Assembly (NCBI GenBank): GCA_964550125.1
Contig: CAZJWC010000001.1
Span: 186,001 to 250,000, forward strand
Reading direction: 5' to 3'
Length of the DNA: 64,000 nt
Origin: CAZJWC01 sp964550125
Lineage (GTDB): Bacteria; Bacillota; Clostridia; Christensenellales; Borkfalkiaceae
The notes under the pieces were generated by a model. The model was not told the origin of the DNA, did not search any database, and worked only from the letters and a program-made list of their open reading frames with translations. Below are positions 38,588 to 45,748 of the stretch, in pieces (positions within the stretch are counted from its first letter, which is position 1; the number at the start of each line of letters is the position of its first letter). The position numbers and the translations under genes were made by a program.

Positions 38588-38662
38588 GCCCTCATAGTCT
38601 AGCGGTTAGGACGTTGCCCTCTCACGGCAAAATCAAGGGTTCGAGTCCCTTTGGGGGTGCCA
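38588..38662 (+). tRNA. tRNA-Glu, anticodon CUC
   Basis: All four arms fold: acceptor GCCCTCA with TGGGGGT (a G-U first pair), D arm GTCT/GGAC, anticodon stem TTGCC/GGCAA with loop CTCTCAC (anticodon CTC, codon GAG), and T arm AAGGG-TTCGAGT-CCCTT. The discriminator is G73 and CCA is encoded. It is a single gene with its own promoter and terminator. CUC reads only GAG, so a UUC isoacceptor must be elsewhere. Confidence 0.95.
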
Positions 38663-38666
38663 TTAG

Positions 38667-38694
38667 GAAAGTCAGTTTTGACTTTCTTTTTTTT
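38667..38694 (+). terminator. Terminator of tRNA-Glu
   Basis: GAAAGTCA - GTTT - TGACTTTC followed by eight T, starting 5 bases after the CCA end. Confidence 0.9.
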
Positions 38695-38712
38695 AGATTA
38701 TTACTATCAATA

Positions 38713-38743
38713 CAAAAAAAGCAGGTTAAAACAACCTGCTTTA
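38713..38743 (-). terminator. Terminator of the DUF3137 gene
   Basis: On the minus strand AAAGCAGGTT - GTTTT - AACCTGCTTT runs into T's, just after the stop at 38746. Confidence 0.85.
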
Positions 38744-38745
38744 CT

Positions 38746-39663
38746 TTATGCGTTTTCAAACGCTTTATCTTCAATTTCAAAATCATCAATAATTTGTTTG
38801 ACAAGATTCATATCATCAAGCCAACTTTGAATCACACTTTTTATATTAACCTCCTTCATTTTAGGCGTCTTAAAGGTATCGCTAATCTTATTTATTCCTA
38901 TATGTAGTTGATTATCTTTGAATAAGAAGAAAAAATCTCCTTTATGATTTGCTTCAAAACTTAAAAGTTTTTCCATATAGTGTGGAGTTAAAATATAAAA
39001 AGCATACAATTCGCTTTCGGATTTTACAAGAAACTTATCATTAAATAATTTACTTTCAGTAACTACATCATTATAACTTTTTGCAGGAGCTAAAAGCATA
39101 TTTCTTTCATATACAACCATATTTGTCTTGAATTTTTTATCAAAATCAAACACCATCCAACGCCCGTCAAAAATAGTTGTAACAGTGGTACTTTTGCCAT
39201 TGCTAGTAACCTGTTGCAAGCACACATCTGATTGACAAAAGTTTATTCCATTATATTGTCCTGAAATAAAATCTTCGCCCTTATCTCTATTATAAGAACG
39301 TCTAGCTAAAATTCCTGTATCTTTTATTGCTTGTGCTGAAATTCTATCATTGCTTGAATAACTAGCATTTTCAAAAATGCTATTCAAAAATAGAGGAACA
39401 ATTTTTTGTTTATAGTCCTTATTCCCCTTTTTACTCACAACTACAAACGTAATATATGTGAACACTATTAACAGAAAAACACAAATTGCAAGTATTTTTG
39501 ATATTTTTTCTCCCAAAAAAGCAACTTGCATTAAAACACACAGAAAAAAGCAAATAAATTCAATTATCATAATAACTATAAAGATTTTTTCAGTATAAAA
39601 ACTTTTTTTAAAATCTTTTACTACCTGCTTAGGTATCTGCTTTTCAATTTCTTCTACTGTCAT
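38746..39663 (-). CDS. DUF3137 family membrane protein
   Basis: Protein of 305 residues with two transmembrane helices near the N-terminus (about 27-50 and 54-76) and a large soluble domain. The pattern of DUF3137 is visible: an early IVPLFLNSIF, RISAQAIKDTGILARRSYNRDKGEDFISGQ split over the region, then a conserved TIFDGRWMVFDFDKKFK segment. Its function is unknown. It is a single-gene unit with its own promoter and terminator, downstream of the PII operon but separated from it by a terminator. Confidence 0.8.
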   Translation of the reverse strand: MTVEEIEKQIPKQVVKDFKKSFYTEKIFIVIMIIEFICFFLCVLMQVAFLGEKISKILAICVFLLIVFTYITFVVVSKKGNKDYKQKIVPLFLNSIFENASYSSNDRISAQAIKDTGILARRSYNRDKGEDFISGQYNGINFCQSDVCLQQVTSNGKSTTVTTIFDGRWMVFDFDKKFKTNMVVYERNMLLAPAKSYNDVVTESKLFNDKFLVKSESELYAFYILTPHYMEKLLSFEANHKGDFFFLFKDNQLHIGINKISDTFKTPKMKEVNIKSVIQSWLDDMNLVKQIIDDFEIEDKAFENA

Positions 39664-39706
39664 TTTTTTTCAATACTCCTCTTAGTAAATAAATTACTAT
39701 AAAAAA

Positions 39707-39735
39707 ATATTATCATAGATCAGGATAAATGACAA
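39707..39735 (-). promoter_or_regulatory. Promoter of the DUF3137 gene
   Basis: Minus strand TTGTCA (39730-39735), 17 bases, TAATAT (39707-39712). The -35 abuts the terminator of the PII operon. Confidence 0.65.
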
Positions 39736-39769
39736 GTAAAAATTCCGTAACGCAAAGTTACGGAATTTC
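39736..39769 (-). terminator. Terminator of the DUF1538-PII operon
   Basis: AAATTCCGTAAC and GTTACGGAATTT form a perfect 12-bp stem with a T-rich tail on the minus strand, directly after the second PII gene. Confidence 0.88.
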
Positions 39770-39772
39770 ATT

Positions 39773-40105
39773 TTATAAATTTTCGATATTTTTAAAGCCT
39801 ACTAAATCGTCAACAGGCAAAGTAAACGTTATTCCTTGTGCCTCGCCATTTTCTTTTGAGCAATTTAGGATTGCCTCCATAATATCCTTTTTTAGTTCTT
39901 TACGAACTGCAATTAGAACGACTTCTTTTTCAACAACGATATTTATATTTAAAAACTTATCATCATTTGACGCTGTTCCTCTACCGTGAATAATCGTGCC
40001 ACCCGTTGCTCCAACATTTCTAGCAGATTCCATCACTTTATCGGCAAATCCTCTATTAACAACGGTTAGTATTAGTTCATAATCATTTTTCATCAATTCT
40101 TCCAT
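39773..40105 (-). CDS. PII-like regulator, second of a tandem pair
   Basis: Protein of 110 residues with the PII fold pattern: strand YELILTVVNRGFADKVMESAR, then NVGATGGTIIHGRGT before the T-loop, and a second beta-alpha-beta unit (EVVLIAVRKELKKDIMEAI) ending in GITFTLPVDDLVG. The T-loop is shortened and lacks the uridylylated tyrosine of GlnB. A normal B-loop (TGKIGDGKIF in GlnB) is replaced by ENGEAQGITF. The start shares one base with the stop of the first PII gene. It probably binds a small ligand and gates the DUF1538 membrane protein; that is inference. Confidence 0.78.
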   Translation of the reverse strand: MEELMKNDYELILTVVNRGFADKVMESARNVGATGGTIIHGRGTASNDDKFLNINIVVEKEVVLIAVRKELKKDIMEAILNCSKENGEAQGITFTLPVDDLVGFKNIENL

Positions 40106-40449
40106 TATTCCTTTTCTCCTTGTAGACTATTTAAAAGCATTTTGTTTGCGATACTTGACAGTTTAATCGTAAATGCAACACCTTCGTTTACTTGACTTGC
40201 AAATTTTTTTTCAAGCTTTTCAAGTATTAACTTACTACTTTCATTAGAAAGGACACTGCAAATAATTTCCTTATCAATGTCAGCAAGCCCTAACATATCG
40301 GCTATTTCATTTGAAACAGTACCCTCGCCATAACAAACAAAATCGCTCGTCAAACCAAACCCTTTTAAATACTCAATATATGAGTTGGCTTTGCCTCGTT
40401 CAACTACCACGACTAAAAGTTTTGGTGAAAGACTTTTTTGGTTATCCAT
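40105..40449 (-). CDS. PII-like regulator, first of a tandem pair
   Basis: Protein of 114 residues, diverged from its neighbour but with the same plan: KLLVVVVERGKANSYIEYLK, then FGLTSDFVCYGEGTVSNEI, a second half with EIICSVLSNESSKLILEKLE, and NEGVAFTIKLSSI at the end. The T-loop is short and contains no tyrosine. It lies 12 bases after the DUF1538 gene and overlaps the next PII gene by one base, so two different subunits would be made together, allowing a mixed trimer. The ligand is unknown. Confidence 0.72.
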   Translation of the reverse strand: MDNQKSLSPKLLVVVVERGKANSYIEYLKGFGLTSDFVCYGEGTVSNEIADMLGLADIDKEIICSVLSNESSKLILEKLEKKFASQVNEGVAFTIKLSSIANKMLLNSLQGEKE

Positions 40450-40461
40450 AGTTACCCCCTT

Positions 40462-41982
40462 TTAAAACTCAACAATTTCTTCATCTACGGTTTCTGTTGC
40501 ATTTTCCTTTTTAGCCTTTTTCAACTTAATAGTTGCAATTAAGCCAACTATTTGTATAACAACCAGAGGAGACATCGCTACAAAACCGATAACGCCAAAT
40601 GCATTACACAAAACATAATTTGAATCTCCTACCGTTAAGGCATAACCTATCGCTAAAGGAAGTAAAAAGGACGCACTCATAGGTCCACTTGCAACTCCAC
40701 CACTATCAAAGGCGACTGCTGTAAACACTTTTGGAACAAAGAAAGATAACACAATCGCAATAAGATAGAAAGGAATTAAAATGTAAAGTATATGTATATT
40801 AAATACCACACGAAGCATAGAAAGTGCCACTGCAATACTCATACCTACCATCAATGCAATTAAAATAGTTTTTTTAGATATTGTACCACCACTTATATCT
40901 TCAACTTGCTTTGCAAGGATTTGAACAGCAGGTTCTGCCATAATTATAAAGAAACCTATAATTGCTCCTAAAGGTACTAATAGCCAACCAAGATTTCTTG
41001 AAGCCAACGTTTGACCTAAAAGTATACCCATAGGCATAAATACAGCATTTACAGCTGACAAGAATAACGCAAGTCCTACAAGAGTATAAAGCATACCGAT
41101 GGTTATTTTTTTGAATTTTTGTTTGCCAATCTTTATCATAAAGGTTTGAAAAATCATAAATATTAGATATATAATCAGCAAGGGGATTAAAGTTTCAATA
41201 AAGCACTCTGGCATAACCATAAATACTGATGCCAAAGAAATTTCAGAGGAGTAAATTGTTGTATCCACCTCTGTTATTGTGCCACAAAGTCCTAAAATTA
41301 AAACTATAATAATAGGTCCTATTGAACCTAATGCGATCAAACCAAAGGAATCCTTTGACTCACCACCGTGAATTTTAGATATACCTATTCCATACGCCAT
41401 AACAAATGGTACAGTAATAGGTCCTGTCGTTGCACCACCACTATCAAAAGCAAGTCCTAAAAAATTACTCAATTTGCCCTGTTCAATCAAAATTGCACTT
41501 ACAATAGTAATAACGAAAATTATTGAGTAGCAAACTATAAGTATCTTATTTAAATCAAATTGATAAAAAGTACGAAGCATTGCCACACACAATAAAATTG
41601 CAACACCAAGGGATATTGACAAAATAAGCAACCATTTTTTTGCAGAGTTTTCTCCAAAAAGTTGAAGGGAGAGAACGGACAAGTCAGGCTCGGCACAAGT
41701 TATTGCAAATGCAATTAAAAAGGTAATTGTTAAAATTAAGGGCAGATTTTTAGTTTTTGCTAATCTACCACTCATTAAATCCCCCATCTCCATCATTGAA
41801 ACGTCAGCACCTAAATTAAAAAAGGTCATACCTAAAGTTAAAATGATACTGCCTATAAAAAACGCTAAAAATACGCTCCAGGAAAAGTTTGGAACTAAAA
41901 GAACGTACAAAAGCATTATTATAACAGAAACTGGTCCAACCGAGATAAAGGACTCTTTAATGTTTTTTAAAACTTTTCTCAC
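40462..41982 (-). CDS. DUF1538 membrane protein with internal duplication
   Basis: Polytopic protein of 506 residues, about 12 hydrophobic helices. Two halves repeat the same motifs: AEP at 97-99 and 349-351, and AFDSGG...GP at 178-188 and 424-434 (LAFDSGGATTGP and VAFDSGGVASGP). This is the signature of DUF1538, a presumed transporter family of unknown substrate. The C-terminus is charged and cytoplasmic. The start is GTG with GGAG 6 bases upstream. It is the first gene of an operon with two PII-like proteins and has a near-consensus promoter, so a PII-gated channel or carrier is likely. Confidence 0.85.
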   Translation of the reverse strand: MRKVLKNIKESFISVGPVSVIIMLLYVLLVPNFSWSVFLAFFIGSIILTLGMTFFNLGADVSMMEMGDLMSGRLAKTKNLPLILTITFLIAFAITCAEPDLSVLSLQLFGENSAKKWLLILSISLGVAILLCVAMLRTFYQFDLNKILIVCYSIIFVITIVSAILIEQGKLSNFLGLAFDSGGATTGPITVPFVMAYGIGISKIHGGESKDSFGLIALGSIGPIIIVLILGLCGTITEVDTTIYSSEISLASVFMVMPECFIETLIPLLIIYLIFMIFQTFMIKIGKQKFKKITIGMLYTLVGLALFLSAVNAVFMPMGILLGQTLASRNLGWLLVPLGAIIGFFIIMAEPAVQILAKQVEDISGGTISKKTILIALMVGMSIAVALSMLRVVFNIHILYILIPFYLIAIVLSFFVPKVFTAVAFDSGGVASGPMSASFLLPLAIGYALTVGDSNYVLCNAFGVIGFVAMSPLVVIQIVGLIATIKLKKAKKENATETVDEEIVEF

Positions 41983-42007
41983 TTTTTACTCCTATATTTT
42001 TTCTTTT

Positions 42008-42036
42008 ATTATATCATAATCAAGTTATCTTGTAAA
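42008..42036 (-). promoter_or_regulatory. Promoter of the DUF1538-PII operon
   Basis: Minus strand TTTACA (42031-42036), 17 bases, TATAAT (42008-42013), in the short gap after minE. It makes the operon independent of minDE. No NtrC/sigma-54 site is visible. Confidence 0.8.
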
Positions 42037-42041
42037 TATTA

Positions 42042-42269
42042 TCAATGCAATATTTGAAAGGTTTTAACACGAATTACATCAGCGTTTACCTCTAATTTAT
42101 ACACTCCACTCTCCTGCTTTAAACCAATACACACTTCTCCTTTTATTTCAAAAAACTCACTTAGCATCTTTTTTAAATCGTTTGAGATTAACCTTTTATT
42201 GTCTTCCGTTAAAAGACTTCTATCATTATCTAAAATTTTTAAAGTTTCAAACCTTATACTTCTATTCAT
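42042..42269 (-). CDS. minE: MinE-like cell-division topological factor
   Basis: Protein of 75 residues, shorter than E. coli MinE (88). The C-terminal half (TEDNKRLISNDLKKMLSEFF, then CIGLKQESGVYKLEVNADV) matches the MinE dimerisation domain; the N-terminal anti-MinCD segment (SIRFETLKIL) is very short. MinE drives pole-to-pole movement of MinD. The identification leans on the 4-base overlap with minD. Confidence 0.8.
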   Translation of the reverse strand: MNRSIRFETLKILDNDRSLLTEDNKRLISNDLKKMLSEFFEIKGEVCIGLKQESGVYKLEVNADVIRVKTFQILH

Positions 42270-43042
42270 AATGATTTTCGCATACTCCTTTTTATTCCTC
42301 CCAATACACCAACATATTTTGTTGTTGTATCATAAATTTTATTTTGGTTATATTTAATATTGCTAGCCAATAATTTAAATGCTTTATTAACTCCACCTTG
42401 AATATCACCGTTTAAATACAATAAATCGCTTTCAGGAATAACCCCTATCAAATTTACTTTCATAATTTCATAAATTTCTTTTGGTGAAAGTATTTCTCTA
42501 TCCACAATTAAATCCCCTCTCACCATATTTACAAGTAAAGACAGTTTGTTTAATTTATAGTTTTTTAAAAGAGAGATTACCTTATCAGCATCTCTTAATG
42601 AGGAAATATGAGGGGTAGATAGAACTATTGCCTCGTCAGCGATTGAAACAGCCCTATGAAAACCACTATCAATCCCAGCAGGACAATCAATCAAAATATA
42701 ATCAAATTGAACATCTACACTTTCAATAACCGACTTTAGTTCCTTTGGAGATATGTATTTATTATCGCACAAATGATTTGACGACATCATACATAAATTC
42801 TTAAATTTATTATGCTTTATCAACGCTTGTTTTGGACGACATTTGCCCATTACTGCGTCTATTAAGTCATAAGGCACTTTATTTTCAATTCCAAGCAACA
42901 CATCTAAATTGTTAAGACCAAAATCACAGTCAATAAGCAATACACTATCTCCCATTTGAGAGAGTTTGACACCTAAATTTGCAACTATTGTGCTTTTACC
43001 TACACCACCTTTGCCAGATGTAAAAACTATTTTTCTTGACAC
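42266..43042 (-). CDS. minD: Septum-site determining ATPase MinD
   Basis: Deviant-Walker P-loop ATPase of 258 residues. The motif KGGVGKST is at about 10-17, SWITCH/Walker B segments are LLIDCDFGLNNLDVLLG and YILIDCPAGIDSGF, and the C-terminus ends in a short basic helix (GGIKRSMRKSL) that may serve as membrane-targeting sequence. The start is GTG with AAAGGAG upstream. minE overlaps its stop, but no minC is next to it: the upstream neighbour is a permease gene behind a terminator. Confidence 0.92.
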   Translation of the reverse strand: MSRKIVFTSGKGGVGKSTIVANLGVKLSQMGDSVLLIDCDFGLNNLDVLLGIENKVPYDLIDAVMGKCRPKQALIKHNKFKNLCMMSSNHLCDNKYISPKELKSVIESVDVQFDYILIDCPAGIDSGFHRAVSIADEAIVLSTPHISSLRDADKVISLLKNYKLNKLSLLVNMVRGDLIVDREILSPKEIYEIMKVNLIGVIPESDLLYLNGDIQGGVNKAFKLLASNIKYNQNKIYDTTTKYVGVLGGIKRSMRKSL

Positions 43043-43120
43043 GATATTTCTCCTTTTAACAATTATAATAGATATAACAAGACATATTTTGTCATTTTAT
43101 CAAGAAAAATAGAATAAAAA

Positions 43121-43149
43121 GAAAAAACGACCTTTTAGGTCGTTTTTTA
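43121..43149 (-). terminator. Terminator after the NCS2 permease
   Basis: AAAAAACGACCT - TTT - AGGTCGTTTTTT, a perfect stem with flanking A/T runs, 12 bases after the stop at 43162. Confidence 0.9.
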
Positions 43150-43161
43150 TATAATTTTCAG

Positions 43162-44823
43162 TTATAACTGTGTAGGCAAAAAGAAATATAATACGAACAA
43201 AACAGCAACAATTATCGTAATTAAAGGTATTTCAAATTTGGGTTTTTCACAACCATTTTTCTTTGTAAACACATACTTAATAATATCAACTACATAGCAA
43301 AGTAAACTTATTGCAACATAGAAAAGCATACCCATACCAATACCAGCAGTTATAGAATAAGCCAAAGGCATAATTATGATGGTAATAAAAGCAGGAACAG
43401 CCTCTTTTACAGTTGTAAAATCAATATTCTTTACGCCACCCATCATCAATACGCCAACATAAACCAAAGCACCTGCAGCAGCGGCAGAAGGAATACAAGC
43501 GAATATAGGTAGTAAGAATATTGAAAGGAAAAACATAATAGCAGTAGTTAATGAAGTTAATCCAGTTTTGCCTCCAACAGCGATACCAGTACCTGACTCA
43601 ACGAAAGTTGTAACTGTTGAAGTACCTAATAAAGCACCTGCTACAGTAGCGATAGAGTCGCTATACATACATTTACCATAGTTTAAAGGTTTTCCGTCTT
43701 TATCAAGAAGTCCAGCCCTCGTCGCGCAACCTGTTACTGTACCCATTGTATCAAACATATCTATCATACAGAAAGAGATTACCAACATCAATGCAGAGAA
43801 AAATGGCAAGCCGTTAAATCCTGAAAATCCCTCGCTAAAAGCTGAAAGGAAAATTCCACCTTCATTAGAGTTAAAAGAGAATAAGTTTGAAAAATTCTCC
43901 CAGAATTTCCAAGTAACTCCTGCTTCGCTACCTGTAATATAATCAATATTTGTAACACCTGTGGGAATACCTATAAGCGTACCTACCAAAATACCGTAGA
44001 TAACAGCACCTTTAATTTTAAAATGCGAACATACTGCAATTACAACTAAAGTTATAAGGCAGATAGCTGCACCCCAAATAGTTCCAGTGATAGGAACACC
44101 TGCACCAACATTAACTATAGTTGTACTATCTCCATTGAAACCTACCAAACCTATTTGTGTAAATGGATTATGTACTATAACACCTGCATTTTGCAAACCG
44201 ATATAAGCGATAAATAAGCCGATACCAACAGGAATAGCCGTCCTTAAAGTTTTAGGGATACCGTCAAAAATCAATTCACGAATTGTTCTTATTTCTCCCG
44301 TTTCTTTGTTTCTTCCACAAGGAATAACGGAAAGAAGTAAGAAAATTACACCACTAATTAAAACTAATAGCATTATTGAACCATAGCCAAGTGCCATACT
44401 ATAACCTGCATAACCACCAAACAACGAGCCTACCGTTGAGTTAAGCCCCATACCTGGTGCTTGTGCGTAAGGCATTTTAGCAAGTAAGGACATAAGCAAT
44501 GTACCTATAACTGCTCCAAGTGCCGTTGCAATAAATACAGATGACCACATTGCCATATTAGTTGTATCAAGTCCTGCACCACCTATGATTTGCGTGGGGT
44601 TTACAATCAAAATATAGCACATTGCCAAGAAGGTTGCAACACCTGCTAAAATTTCAACTTTTACAGAACTTCCTTTTGCTGAAATTCCGTAAAACTTATT
44701 AAGTCTTCCCAAAGGTTTACTCGTGCTTTGCGAATTTTCAGTAACTGTGCTTTCTTCAACTGATTGAGAAGTTTGTTCAACCGTTAACGTTTCACTAGCC
44801 GATTCTTCATTTAGTTCTTTCAT
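43162..44823 (-). CDS. NCS2-family purine permease (AzgA/PbuG-type)
   Basis: Membrane transporter of 553 residues with about 12-14 helices, starting after a Ser/Thr/Glu-rich N-terminal tail of ~45 residues. The AzgA-subfamily signatures are EILAGVATFLAMCYILIVNP, MPYAQAPGMGLNSTVG, MIDMFDTMGTVTGCATRAG and FVESGTGIAVGGKTGLTSL. These carriers take up hypoxanthine, guanine or adenine by proton symport. No purine riboswitch is visible in the 85-base leader region. It is a single-gene unit; the salvage phosphoribosyltransferase lies about 3 kb away. Confidence 0.92.
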   Translation of the reverse strand: MKELNEESASETLTVEQTSQSVEESTVTENSQSTSKPLGRLNKFYGISAKGSSVKVEILAGVATFLAMCYILIVNPTQIIGGAGLDTTNMAMWSSVFIATALGAVIGTLLMSLLAKMPYAQAPGMGLNSTVGSLFGGYAGYSMALGYGSIMLLVLISGVIFLLLSVIPCGRNKETGEIRTIRELIFDGIPKTLRTAIPVGIGLFIAYIGLQNAGVIVHNPFTQIGLVGFNGDSTTIVNVGAGVPITGTIWGAAICLITLVVIAVCSHFKIKGAVIYGILVGTLIGIPTGVTNIDYITGSEAGVTWKFWENFSNLFSFNSNEGGIFLSAFSEGFSGFNGLPFFSALMLVISFCMIDMFDTMGTVTGCATRAGLLDKDGKPLNYGKCMYSDSIATVAGALLGTSTVTTFVESGTGIAVGGKTGLTSLTTAIMFFLSIFLLPIFACIPSAAAAGALVYVGVLMMGGVKNIDFTTVKEAVPAFITIIIMPLAYSITAGIGMGMLFYVAISLLCYVVDIIKYVFTKKNGCEKPKFEIPLITIIVAVLFVLYFFLPTQL

Positions 44824-44854
44824 CTTTTGCCTCCGTAAAAATTTTCATACTTAT

Positions 44855-44883
44855 AGAATATCACATATTTTTATTTTTTTCAA
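44855..44883 (-). promoter_or_regulatory. Promoter of the NCS2 permease
   Basis: Minus strand TTGAAA (44878-44883), 17 bases, TATTCT (44855-44860), followed by CGGAGG before the ATG. Confidence 0.65.
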
Positions 44884-44908
44884 TCGTAAGTAACAAACGA
44901 CTAAAAAT

Positions 44909-45748
44909 TTAGTTGTTTGAATTTATAGTTAAATTTTTTTTAGATGTAAAAATAATAGGCGAAAGATATTCAAGTTTTCCCTTTGAAAGTATTTGAATAC
45001 GTTTTGCAAGCAAGCATTGACGCTTTAAATTATATTTATCGTTCACTCTGGAATTACCATACTTTTCATCACCTATAACAGCGTGATTGATATAAGCCAT
45101 ATGTGCACGGATTTGATGAGTTTTTCCCGTATGCAGTTTTATATTTACAAGAGCATAATCATCATACTGCTTTATTAGAGAATATTCAGTGATAATACGC
45201 TCACTACCCTCTACTTTTTGAGGAGAAATCTTTACAAATGAGGTTTCACTATTTTTTAACAAGTAAGCATTTAATATCTCGTGCTCTTTTTCAAATTTAC
45301 CATAACAAAGCGCTTCATATTCTTTTTTAAAATTAGAGGTTTTAAAACAATTTAAGGCATCTTGTTCACTTTCTTTGTTTTTTGCAAACAATATCAAACC
45401 TTGAGTGTTTCTATCTAATCTATGTATGAAATATATATTTCCTTCGCCATATATATCTTTGAGGTAAGCAAACAACCCCTCCGAATTAACTCCACTCTCT
45501 TTATCGCAGATAAGCACATTTTCATCTTCATAAACGATATCAAAAATCTTTCTACTCTCCATCTTAAAGTTGGTAAAATAGATAATTTCATCTCCTACAA
45601 ACAAGTCGACATTTGTAGATACTTTTTGTCCGTTCACCTTGACTTCTTTTTCTTTTAAAAGTCTATTTAAATAGAAAGAACCCTGAGGGAAATTATTATC
45701 AGTAAAATATTTTAATGTTGTATTTTCTGTTGAGATAAACTTTTTCAT
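44909..45748 (-). CDS. RluA-family pseudouridine synthase
   Basis: Protein of 279 residues with an N-terminal S4-like RNA-binding domain (SFYLNRLLKEKEVKVNGQKV) and the RluA catalytic motif HRLDRNTQGLILFAKN with the catalytic Asp. HTGKTHQIRAHMAYINH is the second signature. Target is probably 23S rRNA or tRNA uridine; which one cannot be told. The second ATG (45748) is favoured, 6 bases after GGAG and sharing one base with the FeoB stop. Confidence 0.9.
   Translation of the reverse strand: MKKFISTENTTLKYFTDNNFPQGSFYLNRLLKEKEVKVNGQKVSTNVDLFVGDEIIYFTNFKMESRKIFDIVYEDENVLICDKESGVNSEGLFAYLKDIYGEGNIYFIHRLDRNTQGLILFAKNKESEQDALNCFKTSNFKKEYEALCYGKFEKEHEILNAYLLKNSETSFVKISPQKVEGSERIITEYSLIKQYDDYALVNIKLHTGKTHQIRAHMAYINHAVIGDEKYGNSRVNDKYNLKRQCLLAKRIQILSKGKLEYLSPIIFTSKKNLTINSNN

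Noticed and set aside
38614..38907. Open frames over the tRNA-Glu region on both strands
   Set aside because: They overlap the tRNA, its terminator and the DUF3137 gene; no coding features.
44824..44908. Possible purine riboswitch before the NCS2 permease
   Set aside because: The gap is only 85 bases and already holds a promoter and ribosome site; no purine aptamer core is visible.
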